A stretch of 64,000 bases of DNA from positions 22,573-86,572 of the forward strand of contig CAOKOS010000002.1 of NCBI GenBank assembly GCA_948470255.1, written 5' to 3'. The translations under genes were made by a program, and so were the position numbers. This stretch comes from an uncultured Lachnotalea sp. (GTDB lineage: Bacteria > Bacillota > Clostridia > Lachnospirales > Lachnospiraceae). This document shows, piece after piece, positions 56,731 to 64,000 of this stretch. A model generated the notes under the pieces. That model was not told the origin of the DNA, ran no database searches, and saw only the letters and a program-made list of their open reading frames with translations. Position 1 is the stretch's first letter. Each line of letters starts with the position of its first letter.

Positions 56731-58137
56731 ATGTATATTCTAAAAAATGCATGGAAAAATCTCAGGCGTAATAAAGGCAGGAATTTTATGGTATTGTTGA
56801 TTGCCTTGATTACGCTCACATCAGTGACACTCTCGTTCTCTATTAAAACCATATCTGACCTTGCCATTACACGTTATAAAAACAATTTCGGCGTACAGGC
56901 AAACATCACAGTCGATTGGGAAAAATTCAATCATGAGATACCGCCTGCTGAAAAGGTAAATGCGGATGGCAGTATATCGGTTGAGCAAAACTATGAGCTG
57001 TCTGCGCCGGGATTGGCTGATTACTTGAAATATGCCGACTCCCAGTACGTGAAACGGACGCTTTATGATGCATCTGTTGCTTTTGCATCTGATACGCTGA
57101 TTCCGGTTCCCAACAATTTAAGGCCTGGAGCCGAAATTATTGATATTGGCGGTATGACGTTGGATGAACTGAAAAAGTTTTTCCATGAAGATGAAGCCGG
57201 GCTGAAAGAAATTTTCGGGAGTACGGAAGAATTACAGAAAGTCATGGATACAAAAAGAAACTGTATTGGTACACTGTGGGGATTCACCGACATATCACTT
57301 CTGACAGATTTTACCGAGGGAAAGCGAAAACTTGAACAGGGAGAATTTCCCGCAGAACAAGGCGAGTGTATTGTCAGCACTGTATTTGCAGAACAGAATA
57401 ACCTGGAAACCGGTGATACCATATCTGTTTCCGGCCCCAATAAGGCAGATACAGAAGAAATCACATTAAAAGTAACAGGAATTTATGCGGACTATTTTTC
57501 GGAGGCAAGCGCTGCAGAACTGGGCATGGTTTATGCCGATGTGATCACCACATTTGACACCATAATGGACAGCGGGTTTCATGATATATCCATAAATGAC
57601 GCTACTTTTATATTAAATACGCCGGATTCTGTCCCGCTGTTTCTAAAAGAGATTCACCATAAGGGGCTGAATGAATACTACACACTGGCTTACTCGACAG
57701 AGGATTACGAATCCAACACAAAACCACTGGAAAATATTTCCCGCATTGCAAAGGTTTTTACCTTGTCAGCGAGCGTGGCCGGCGCTGCCATTCTTCTTCT
57801 GATTTCTTTCTTCAATATCAGAGAGAGGAAATATGAAATTGGTGTGCTTAGGGCAATGGGTATGAAAAAAACAGACGTTGTGAAAGGGATGGTCTATGAA
57901 ACACTGATACTTATGTTCATCAGCTTTACATTCAGTGTGTTTTTAGGATTTGTACTTACAAAACCAATGGCTGCTGCTTTACTTGGAAATTTGAATGAGG
58001 TAAATAAAACGCTGCCGCCTGCGGCAATCCTGTTTAGCGCCGTTATATCATTGGCCTTTAGCGTATTGGCGGGAGTTTGTTCTTTGCTTGCGGTCATGCG
58101 TCACGAACCAATGTGGATTCTTGTGGAAAGGAATTAG
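56731..58137 (+). CDS. MacB/FtsX-type ABC transporter permease
   Basis: 468 residues. One N-terminal helix (NFMVLLIALITLTSVTLSF), an extracellular MacB-type domain of about 300 residues, then three C-terminal helices (VFTLSASVAGAAILLLISFF, YETLILMFISFTFSVFLGFV, AAILFSAVISLAFSVLAGV). This is the mechanotransmission-type topology used to sense or expel envelope-active peptides, not solute import. AGGAGG before ATG 56731. Confidence 0.9.
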   Translation: MYILKNAWKNLRRNKGRNFMVLLIALITLTSVTLSFSIKTISDLAITRYKNNFGVQANITVDWEKFNHEIPPAEKVNADGSISVEQNYELSAPGLADYLKYADSQYVKRTLYDASVAFASDTLIPVPNNLRPGAEIIDIGGMTLDELKKFFHEDEAGLKEIFGSTEELQKVMDTKRNCIGTLWGFTDISLLTDFTEGKRKLEQGEFPAEQGECIVSTVFAEQNNLETGDTISVSGPNKADTEEITLKVTGIYADYFSEASAAELGMVYADVITTFDTIMDSGFHDISINDATFILNTPDSVPLFLKEIHHKGLNEYYTLAYSTEDYESNTKPLENISRIAKVFTLSASVAGAAILLLISFFNIRERKYEIGVLRAMGMKKTDVVKGMVYETLILMFISFTFSVFLGFVLTKPMAAALLGNLNEVNKTLPPAAILFSAVISLAFSVLAGVCSLLAVMRHEPMWILVERN

Positions 58138-58818
58138 GTGAAAACAGTGAGTATTTTAACACTAAAAGATATCTCTTATGGTTATGACGGTACAAAAAGG
58201 ACGGTGCTTCATAACATTTCGTATACTTTTGAGAAGGGAAAATTATACTGTATTACGGGAGCTTCCGGCGAGGGGAAAACGACGCTTCTATCTTTGATGG
58301 CAGGGCTTGATTTGTGCTCATCTGGAAAAATATATTATGAGAACAGGGATATAGCGCTGACGGATCGCGATGAATACCGTTCTAAAAAAGTGGGAGTGGT
58401 TTTTCAAGGTTATAATCTGCTGCAAAATGTAACAGCAGCAGAAAATATAATGCTGTCCATGAATATTGCCGGGAAGCAAGGGAAACAGGCGAATAAAGTT
58501 GCTTACGCACTGCTTGAACAAGTAGGTATTGATCAGGAAAAAGCTGACCGGAAAATTTTGAAGCTGTCTGGTGGGGAGCAACAGCGCGTTGCCATTGCAA
58601 GAGCAGCTGCAAATGGCTCTCCGGTTTTGATTGCCGATGAACCCACTGGAAATTTAGATGCAGAGAATGAACGGGCGGTTATGGACATATTCAAGAAGTT
58701 TTCCCACGAAGAAAATAAATGCGTCATTGTTGTTACCCATTCCCAGAAGGCTGTTGGCGAAGCCGATGTTGCCCTGGAACTGAAGAGGGGAGAGCTGTCA
58801 CTCCATACGGATCACTGA
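58138..58818 (+). CDS. ABC transporter ATP-binding protein (MacB/LolD type)
   Basis: 226 residues, with Walker A GASGEGKTT, Q-loop VVFQGYNLL, signature [14 protein letters not shown], Walker B LIADEPTGNLDAEN and H-loop VVTHSQK all intact. Starts with GTG directly after the permease stop, GAAAGGAA upstream. Forms the exporter with the preceding permease. Confidence 0.92.
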   Translation: MKTVSILTLKDISYGYDGTKRTVLHNISYTFEKGKLYCITGASGEGKTTLLSLMAGLDLCSSGKIYYENRDIALTDRDEYRSKKVGVVFQGYNLLQNVTAAENIMLSMNIAGKQGKQANKVAYALLEQVGIDQEKADRKILKLSGGEQQRVAIARAAANGSPVLIADEPTGNLDAENERAVMDIFKKFSHEENKCVIVVTHSQKAVGEADVALELKRGELSLHTDH

Positions 58819-58885
58819 ATATTAAGGGATTCTTAAGGTAAATCGCCGATTTCTAAAAAAAGTGTAAATTCAAATGAAAAAAATA

Positions 58886-58914
58886 TTGAAAAATTATAAA
58901 TATATTGCTAGAAT
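58886..58914 (+). promoter_or_regulatory. Promoter of the cstA operon
   Basis: TTGAAA (58886-58891) and TAGAAT (58909-58914), spacing 17, 39 bases before the first gene of the three-gene cstA unit. Confidence 0.68.
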
Positions 58915-58952
58915 AATATGGTACTTCATAGGAAATTTAAGGAGGTAAAGCA

Positions 58953-59324
58953 GTGAAGTATTATCCACTGACCGGAAAAGAGCAGGAAATTGACAAACTG
59001 GCGGCAGATTACAAGAGCGCAAAGGAAATCGGCGTGGTCAGGCTGGGGGCGGAGCATTTATATTTCCGCAAATCCAGAAAAATTTATTATGTGGCATATT
59101 CTGATATCCGGCGCACATTCCGAAGGGTACTGCTGGTTCCCGCCAAGCTTTGCTGCGGAAAAGGGGAGCTGCATGTGGAGAGTCTTGTGATTTGTTCGGC
59201 CACAGAAGAGCTTGCCCAGATCCAGCTCCCGGGAACCAGGGCGGCCAAAGGACTGATTGAGGAACTGAAAACACGGCTTCCTGAGGCTGAATTTACAGCG
59301 CATCCTGCAGGGGAAAGAAGCTGA
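58953..59324 (+). CDS. Conserved-looking protein of unknown function upstream of cstA
   Basis: 123 residues, soluble, alternating strands and helices (KEIGVVRLGAEHLYFRKSRK, then IYYVAYSDIRRTFRRVLLVP). GTG start at 58953 with AAGGAGG. The YYVAYSDIRRTF segment looks like a PH-like beta barrel, but I do not recognise a named family. First gene of the unit with the next protein and cstA. Confidence 0.78.
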   Translation: MKYYPLTGKEQEIDKLAADYKSAKEIGVVRLGAEHLYFRKSRKIYYVAYSDIRRTFRRVLLVPAKLCCGKGELHVESLVICSATEELAQIQLPGTRAAKGLIEELKTRLPEAEFTAHPAGERS

Positions 59325-59374
59325 CAGAAAAAGTTTCCCTGCCTGGTGTGTCCCATGTAAGAGGAGGAAAACAC

Positions 59375-59866
59375 GTGGATATGACAGAAAAGCTTGATAA
59401 GCTGCTTCGTTCTTTTGAGGTTTATTATGATGTACATAGAGAAAATGTGACAGAACCCTTTGCAGCGGAAGCAGAATTCAGCCTTCATGATGAGCAGTAT
59501 TTTCTGGTGAGGAGTGCAAGGCTCTCGGAAGCAGATTCTAAGGAGCATGTTTATTTTGCCACGGCAAACCATTTGGATGTGCCCGGGCTTACTGCTTTTG
59601 ATGAGGCGGCATGGACGAAGGGGCTGTCCCTTGTGGCGCCTCATGCAAACCACCGGAATACAGATATTGTGCTGGTGGTTTTGGCAGAGCATATGGATGA
59701 GGAAGTATTTTCGCTTGTGCCGAAGCTGAAACATTATAAAAGCTACCGTCTGGGATTTCAGGGATGGAGCCAATACCGTTTGATTGCCGTGGAGCTTTCT
59801 TCCGGGCGCATGGCCTGCAACCGCCAGGGCCAGGGCCTGAAGAAACTCGTTAGCAATATAATTTAA
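59375..59866 (+). CDS. Unknown protein directly upstream of cstA
   Basis: 163 residues. Begins with GTG 59375 (VDMTEKLDKLLRSFEVYYDV), seven bases after AGGAGG. Contains no signal peptide or membrane helix; the centre (FSLHDEQYFLVRSARLSEAD ... VLVVLAEHMDEEVFSLVPKL) is mixed alpha/beta. No family recognised. Spaced 20 bases from cstA, so a cytoplasmic partner or regulator of the transporter is possible. Confidence 0.78.
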   Translation: MDMTEKLDKLLRSFEVYYDVHRENVTEPFAAEAEFSLHDEQYFLVRSARLSEADSKEHVYFATANHLDVPGLTAFDEAAWTKGLSLVAPHANHRNTDIVLVVLAEHMDEEVFSLVPKLKHYKSYRLGFQGWSQYRLIAVELSSGRMACNRQGQGLKKLVSNII

Positions 59867-59886
59867 AAAAAGAAGGAGAATGAAAA

Positions 59887-61614
59887 ATGACAGCATTACT
59901 TATTATTCTTGTTGCGATTGTTCTGCTGGCCGTCGGCTATGTTTTCTATGGTTCCTGGCTGGCAAAACAATGGGGTATTGACCCGAAAAGAAAAACCCCC
60001 GCACTTGAGATGGAAGATGGTGTGGATTACGTTGCAGCTCCGCCTGCAGTTTTGATGGGACACCATTTTTCTTCAATCGCAGGTGCAGGCCCGATCAACG
60101 GACCGATTCAGGCGTCCGTATTTGGATGGGTTCCCGTATTCCTCTGGTGTATTATCGGCGGTATCTTTTTTGGAGGTCTTCAGGATTTTGGTTCCCTGTT
60201 TGCTTCCATTCGCCATGAAGGAAAATCTGTAGGTGAGATTATCAAGGATTCCATGGGACGCAGGGCCCAGAAATTATTTATCATTTTTGCCCTGCTGGTT
60301 CTGATTTTGGTTATCGCTTCTTTTGTAAACGTTGTGGCAGGTACATTCTTTACTGCGGCGGATGCAGATGTGACGTTGGGATTTACAACAAACCCCACCG
60401 GGAACCAGACGACAGCCATGATTTCCGTACTGTTTATTGTACTTGCTATTATTTATGGTATCCTGACCAACCGTTTTGGCATGAAGACAGGTCCTGCAAC
60501 GATTCTTGGCCTCGTTGGTATCGTGGCGATTGTGGCTCTTGGATTAAATGTGGGCCTTGCCATGGGCCGTATCGGCTGGATTGTATTTATCGGTGTCTAC
60601 ATTACAGTGGCTTCTTTGATTCCTGTGTGGATTATGCTGCAGCCTCGTGATTATCTGTCCAGTTTCCTGCTGTATGCGATGATGGCCCTTGCGATTATAG
60701 GAATTCTGATTTCCGCATTTACAGGAAGCACTAACTTTACCATTCCTGCGTTTACTGGCTGGAATACAAAGATCGGTACTTTATTCCCGGCTCTGTTTAT
60801 CACAGTGGCCTGTGGTGCATGTTCCGGTTTCCACAGCCTGATTTCCACAGGTACATCCTCCAAACAGCTGGACAATGAAAAGAATGCCAAGGCCATTGGT
60901 TATGGCTCCATGCTGATAGAGTCTGCACTGGGTATCGTGGCTCTGATTGCAGTAGGTATGGTGTTTGACAAATATCTGGAAGGTGGTTTTGGTTCCCCTT
61001 CTGCAGCATTTGCAGGTGGTATAGCCCTGATGTTCGGTGTGGAGACTTCTGGCGTTTACAGTACCATTTATGCTTTGCTTACATTGGCGGTTTCCGTATT
61101 TGCCCTGACTTCTCTGGATACAGGTACACGTCTGAGCCGTTTTATGTTCTCTGAGCTGTTCCTGAAAGATGGTGAGAGTACATATAAAGATGCTCCGGGT
61201 ATCCGTAAAGTGCTGGCCCATCCCCTTGTGGGCACCGGCCTCATGGTTCTCATCGGCTGTATTTTAGGCGGCCTGAGCCTGAGCCAGATTTGGGGCCTGT
61301 TTGGAGCTGCCAACCAGCTTCTTGCAGGTATTGCCCTTATGGCTGTGGCGGCATGGCTTGGAAATGTGGGCAAGAACAACAAGATGTTCTATATTCCCAT
61401 GGTATTTATGCTAGCTGCGACTCTGACCAGCCTGGTTATTACGATCATCAATAAAGTGAAGATGATCGCCGGCATGGTAGAAGGGGCTGTCGCTGCCTGG
61501 GGTGACTGGTTCCAGTTGATTTTTGCTGCTGCCATGGCCGCCCTGGCTGTGATTCTGGTGGTGGAAGGGCTTCAGACTTTCCGCGCGCAGGCGGCGAAGA
61601 AAGGTACAAATTAA
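59887..61614 (+). CDS. cstA: Carbon starvation protein CstA (peptide/pyruvate transporter family)
   Basis: 575 residues with about 15 membrane helices. The CstA hallmark GHHFSSIAGAGPINGPIQA is near residue 60, followed by FGGLQDFGSLFASIRHEGKS and a C-terminal FGAANQLLAGIAL segment. The family imports peptides or pyruvate. AAGGAG before ATG 59887. Confidence 0.95.
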   Translation: MTALLIILVAIVLLAVGYVFYGSWLAKQWGIDPKRKTPALEMEDGVDYVAAPPAVLMGHHFSSIAGAGPINGPIQASVFGWVPVFLWCIIGGIFFGGLQDFGSLFASIRHEGKSVGEIIKDSMGRRAQKLFIIFALLVLILVIASFVNVVAGTFFTAADADVTLGFTTNPTGNQTTAMISVLFIVLAIIYGILTNRFGMKTGPATILGLVGIVAIVALGLNVGLAMGRIGWIVFIGVYITVASLIPVWIMLQPRDYLSSFLLYAMMALAIIGILISAFTGSTNFTIPAFTGWNTKIGTLFPALFITVACGACSGFHSLISTGTSSKQLDNEKNAKAIGYGSMLIESALGIVALIAVGMVFDKYLEGGFGSPSAAFAGGIALMFGVETSGVYSTIYALLTLAVSVFALTSLDTGTRLSRFMFSELFLKDGESTYKDAPGIRKVLAHPLVGTGLMVLIGCILGGLSLSQIWGLFGAANQLLAGIALMAVAAWLGNVGKNNKMFYIPMVFMLAATLTSLVITIINKVKMIAGMVEGAVAAWGDWFQLIFAAAMAALAVILVVEGLQTFRAQAAKKGTN

Positions 61615-61649
61615 AAGATTCCTTGTCTGACTGACCTGGACAGGATGAG

Positions 61650-61681
61650 CCGCCCGCTTCGGCGTATACCGGAGCGGGCGG
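61650..61681. terminator. GC-rich hairpin after cstA
   Basis: CCGCCCGCT (61650-61658) pairs with AGCGGGCGG (61673-61681). No T-run on the plus strand, so termination is only likely. Confidence 0.65.
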
Positions 61682-61782
61682 AATCTATATGGGAAATGCC
61701 ATTTTGTTGTATGGTGAAAATGCGATATGTAATAGCCTGGGCGCCGGTATTGTTAATTGTTGTTTTTTTCGGGTAAAAATGC

Positions 61783-61811
61783 TTGCATATTGAATAAGGA
61801 TATGGTACAAT
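61783..61811 (+). promoter_or_regulatory. tRNA operon promoter
   Basis: TTGCAT (61783-61788) and TACAAT (61806-61811) at 17-base spacing, 39 bases before tRNA-Leu. Confidence 0.72.
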
Positions 61812-61850
61812 TATTTTCGGTTCAGAAAACGTTGCAATAAAAAGTAACTG

Positions 61851-61933
61851 GCGGATGTGGCGGAATGGCAGACGCATCAGACTCAAAATCTGACGAGGGC
61901 GACCTCGTGTGGGTTCAAGTCCCACCATCCGCA
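61851..61933 (+). tRNA. tRNA-Leu (anticodon CAA)
   Basis: Acceptor GCGGATG pairs with CATCCGC, discriminator A. Anticodon arm TCAGA-CTCAAAA-TCTGA gives CAA. A long variable arm (CGAGGGCGACCTCG) marks a class II tRNA, and the T arm GTGGG-TTCAAGT-CCCAC is perfect. The CCA end is not encoded. Confidence 0.97.
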
Positions 61934-61957
61934 TGATAAATTGCAGCGTTCATATAC

Positions 61958-62028
61958 GCGGATATAGTTCATTGGTAGAACACCAGCTTCCCAAGCTGGA
62001 TAGGCGGGTTCGATTCCCGTTATCCGCT
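61958..62028 (+). tRNA. tRNA-Gly (anticodon CCC)
   Basis: Acceptor GCGGATA pairs with TATCCGC, discriminator T. Anticodon arm CCAGC-TTCCCAA-GCTGG reads CCC. T arm GCGGG-TTCGATT-CCCGT. A T-run follows immediately as the terminator. It lies at the edge of the decayed island to the right, a common integration site for mobile elements, although no att repeat was found within the window. Confidence 0.96.
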
Positions 62029-62309
62029 TTTTTTAATTCTTAGTTTACAAGGGCTTTTGGAATATGAGAATGAAAAGGTAATCATCCGGCTGTTTGCATG
62101 AAAATCATATGGGAAAGGAGAGGCTCTATACATTGCAATTTCATATTTGGACTTTCGCATAAGTCTGTTACTAATTATTGAAAAGTAATTTGTAGCAGGC
62201 TTATTTTGGTGCCTAAATTATATTTTAGTAGAAATAATTATGTGATTAAGTAGAAAACTGTCTGCATGAGCCTCACAGAGTGTCAGAGAGGTATTCTATA
62301 GGCACAAAT

Positions 62310-62450
62310 ATGAAAGTTCTGCTTTCCGGATATGAAGTCAAAACTGCTGTCACGATTAACGATATCATTTGTTTCCATTACGCGTTTGAACGTATTCATC
62401 CATTCCAGGATGGGAATGTAACATTGAGACGCCAACAGAAAGCGGCGTAA
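62310..62450 (+). pseudogene. Fic-domain fragment
   Basis: 46 residues from ATG 62310: MKVLLSGYEVKTAVTINDII, then CFHYAFERIHPFQDGN, then unrelated sequence to a stop. The IHPFQDGN segment is the Fic active-site motif (HPFxxGN) cut off just before its GR, so the AMPylation active site is incomplete. The 280 bases between tRNA-Gly and this fragment contain nothing I can identify. Confidence 0.7.
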
Positions 62451-62592
62451 CAGAGGCAAACTGCTTTGTATATAAATTTGAATAGCGTATTAGCCAAAGG
62501 GCGTTACATCTTTTATAATGGACGTCCTTTTTTGGGGATCTTGACGGCGCACATCTGAAGGAAGGCGGAGGATAATCTCTAGTCCGACGAAC

Positions 62593-62874
62593 AGAAATTA
62601 CATTAGGCTAACACAATATGGGCAGGAAACTGTAATCAATCTTAATGCAGAGTATCCGGATGCGACAGTTTACACCTGTGAGAAAGCTGCTATGAGAAAA
62701 TTTGATGCATTAGTTACCGCGTTCCTAGAGGTTTTTCAGTGCATAGGCGAAACAGATATCGACAAGACCTTTACAATGCTAAAATCACGTGTTAAATACC
62801 GTAAGCCGAAAAGGCTATTCGGGGCAAAGATAGAGCAGTCAAGAGAAGCAATGAAAAAAGCCAACTTAAAATAG
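62593..62874 (+). pseudogene. Broken mobile-element ORF of unknown function
   Basis: The frame reads TQYGQETVINLNAEYPDATV, then YTCEKAAMRKFDALVTAF, ending in a Lys/Arg-rich tail (stop 62874). No start codon lies before the conserved part, and a neighbouring frame supplies a plausible N terminus (TEITL) just upstream, suggesting a small insertion near 62603. It resembles small accessory proteins of conjugative elements, as far as I can recall; the first in-frame ATG is 62692. Confidence 0.5.
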
Positions 62875-62879
62875 CAAGT

Positions 62880-62922
62880 GTTACTTATAACCAGTTGACT
62901 TATAAGTAACGTAATGGATAAT
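62880..62922 (+). promoter_or_regulatory. Operator-promoter of the controller-protein gene
   Basis: A perfect 11-bp inverted repeat GTTACTTATAA / TTATAAGTAAC (62880-62890 and 62900-62910, nine-base gap). TTGACT (62895-62900) lies inside it and GATAAT (62917-62922) follows at 16-base spacing, so the operator covers the -35 region. Confidence 0.77.
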
Positions 62923-62942
62923 GATATACGGAGGTATTTGCT

Positions 62943-63149
62943 ATGATTACTGAAAAAGTAGGACGGCGAATTAAACAACTTCGCAATGAGCAGAAACTGA
63001 GTCAAGAAAAGCTTGCTTTAAAAGCTGAGCTAGATAGAACGTATTTAGCAGGAGTTGAATTGGGGAAAAGAAATATTTCGCTTAAAAGTTTGGAGAAGAT
63101 AGTAAATGCTCTGAATGTTTCTTTTGAAGATTTCTTTAAGGGAATATAA
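62943..63149 (+). CDS. XRE-type controller protein (restriction-modification C-protein-like)
   Basis: 68 residues, a single helix-turn-helix domain (VGRRIKQLRNEQKLSQEKLA, then LKAELDRTYLAGVELGKRNI, then SLKSLEKIVNALNVSFEDFF). Its size and sequence style match C proteins of type II restriction systems. ACGGAGG is seven bases before ATG 62943. Its own promoter carries a palindromic operator, and a half-copy sits in the promoter of the next gene. Confidence 0.82.
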   Translation: MITEKVGRRIKQLRNEQKLSQEKLALKAELDRTYLAGVELGKRNISLKSLEKIVNALNVSFEDFFKGI

Positions 63150-63152
63150 TTG

Positions 63153-63181
63153 TTGACCATAAGTAACAATTAAAGTATAAT
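63153..63181 (+). promoter_or_regulatory. Promoter of the PLD-nuclease gene with controller half-site
   Basis: TTGACC (63153-63158) and a perfect TATAAT (63176-63181) at exactly 17 bases. The spacer starts with ATAAGTAAC (63159-63167), identical to one arm of the upstream operator. Confidence 0.8.
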
Positions 63182-63196
63182 TATAGAGGTACGGAC

Positions 63197-64000
63197 ATGG
63201 AATTGATGATTCAAGATCCCACCTATGCAGCAAGTATGAGGCTGGGAGAAGCGCTGATTGACGCATGTAATAAGGGGCAAGACGGAGCTGGAGCTTTTGC
63301 ATTTGCAGAAGAGAATGGAATTGATTTGTTTTTGGGTGATCCAGACTTTAGCGATTACATTAAAACTCATAAGTATGAGTTGGTTGTCGGTACTGATTCA
63401 ATTACTGATCCGAAGGCGGTTACAAGGTTAAGAGCATATTGCAAACTTTACCATAATTTAACTGTATACGGTTATGTTCATGATTCAAAAAAGTATTTAT
63501 TTCATCCTAAGATTACTTGGTTTGAAACAACGGCAGGTGGACTGTCTATTATTGGATCGGGCAATTTGACTGAGCGTGGGTTGTATCATAACATCGAAAT
63601 GTATTCGTATAATGCGTTAAGCAATACAGACTTCACAAAGCTCAAAATTGACTGGCAGGATTGGTTGGATTATTCGATCAATAATAATCTTATATTTGAT
63701 ATTAATGATCCAATTATTGATCATGCCGTTAATCTAAGTGCTGCAAAAAAAGCAAAATCATTTTCGACGCCTAAATCTTCGACAGGAAAGACGGTTGTTC
63801 CGGATTCTTCATTATTGGCGTTGTATAAAGCTCAGCCCCAAACTACATCTGTACGCAAGCCTGTTACTGTGCCTATGTTTAGAAAGACTAAAGCTAAACC
63901 TAAAAAGTCATCAGTCATAATAGCAACACCGATCCCTACCGTAGTACCAGTAGTAGTTGCACCAACAATTAGCCCAGTTTGGACAGTTTCTACTACAGAC
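63197..64000 (+). CDS. PLD-family nuclease, probable restriction endonuclease (partial)
   Basis: 268 codons are present without a stop; the gene runs off the window. The N-terminal domain has the single phospholipase D-type motif: FHPKITWFE (His103, Lys105), then IIGSGNLTERGLYHNIEMY (Asn123, Glu134), as in NgoFVII/BfiI-type Mg-independent nucleases. After residue 190 comes a Lys/Ser/Pro/Val-rich linker (KAKPKKSSVIIATPIPTV). AGAGG precedes ATG 63197. A cognate methyltransferase would be expected further right. It could instead be a PLD protein of another defence system. Confidence 0.77.
   Translation, partial: MELMIQDPTYAASMRLGEALIDACNKGQDGAGAFAFAEENGIDLFLGDPDFSDYIKTHKYELVVGTDSITDPKAVTRLRAYCKLYHNLTVYGYVHDSKKYLFHPKITWFETTAGGLSIIGSGNLTERGLYHNIEMYSYNALSNTDFTKLKIDWQDWLDYSINNNLIFDINDPIIDHAVNLSAAKKAKSFSTPKSSTGKTVVPDSSLLALYKAQPQTTSVRKPVTVPMFRKTKAKPKKSSVIIATPIPTVVPVVVAPTISPVWTVSTTD

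Overview
The window comes from a mid-GC, endospore-forming Firmicute, most likely a gut Lachnospiraceae-type Clostridium. Supporting signs are the spo0A 3' end, gpr, spoIIP and cotJABC, a class I hrcA-grpE-dnaK-dnaJ operon with a CIRCE element, an anaerobic B12/siroheme-type tetrapyrrole route starting from glutamyl-tRNA, and a CdaR-like/FtsEX/PcsB-like gene order. The genus is inferred from gene content and was not tested by alignment. Most genes are core; accessory DNA is concentrated at 2.4-8.6 kb, 15.6-22.5 kb, 54.6-58.8 kb and 62-64 kb.

Layout from the left: spo0A tail, glycogen synthase and an HD hydrolase; then, on the minus strand, a compact vanG-type D-Ala-D-Ser glycopeptide resistance operon (vanR-vanS-vanG-vanXY-vanT, 8.4 to 2.4 kb) with a near-consensus promoter that carries an inverted repeat. 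A CarD-like regulator and a Kef-type antiporter follow, then an array of four 123-bp hairpin repeats, then gpr-spoIIP. A BlaI/M56 peptidase pair comes next, followed by accessory DNA: a MATE exporter with a divergent Crp-type regulator, an AbiEi/AbiEii toxin-antitoxin pair, and a collapsed prophage (ImmA/IrrE, repressor, frameshifted Cro, holin, truncated amidase, ribbon-helix-helix protein).

From 23 kb core functions dominate: cotJCBA on the minus strand, then a tetrapyrrole operon (hemA, precorrin-2 dehydrogenase, a HemC-CobA-HemD triple fusion, hemB, hemL) and an aminopeptidase P. A cell-envelope block follows. It opens with an ABC-ATPase homologue whose catalytic motifs are nearly all altered, next to a CdaR-like regulator, then ftsE, ftsX, a PcsB/EnvC-like M23 protein, a carboxyl-terminal protease, lepA and hemW. 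After that come the heat-shock operon, an NhaC antiporter, and pyrC-pyrF-pyrK-pyrD.

The right part holds an XRE regulator, a two-component system with a MacB-like ABC exporter (probably peptide or envelope-stress detoxification), two unknown proteins upstream of cstA, tRNA-Leu(CAA) and tRNA-Gly(CCC). Downstream of the tRNAs is a decayed island with a Fic fragment and the beginning of what looks like a controller-protein-regulated restriction system with a PLD-fold nuclease that runs off the window.

The least expected items are the intact pseudo-ATPase at 33.2-34.2 kb, the controller-protein/PLD-nuclease locus with its operator-promoter layout, the BlaI/M56 sensor with an unrecognised extracellular domain in place of a penicillin sensor, and the 123-bp repeat array.
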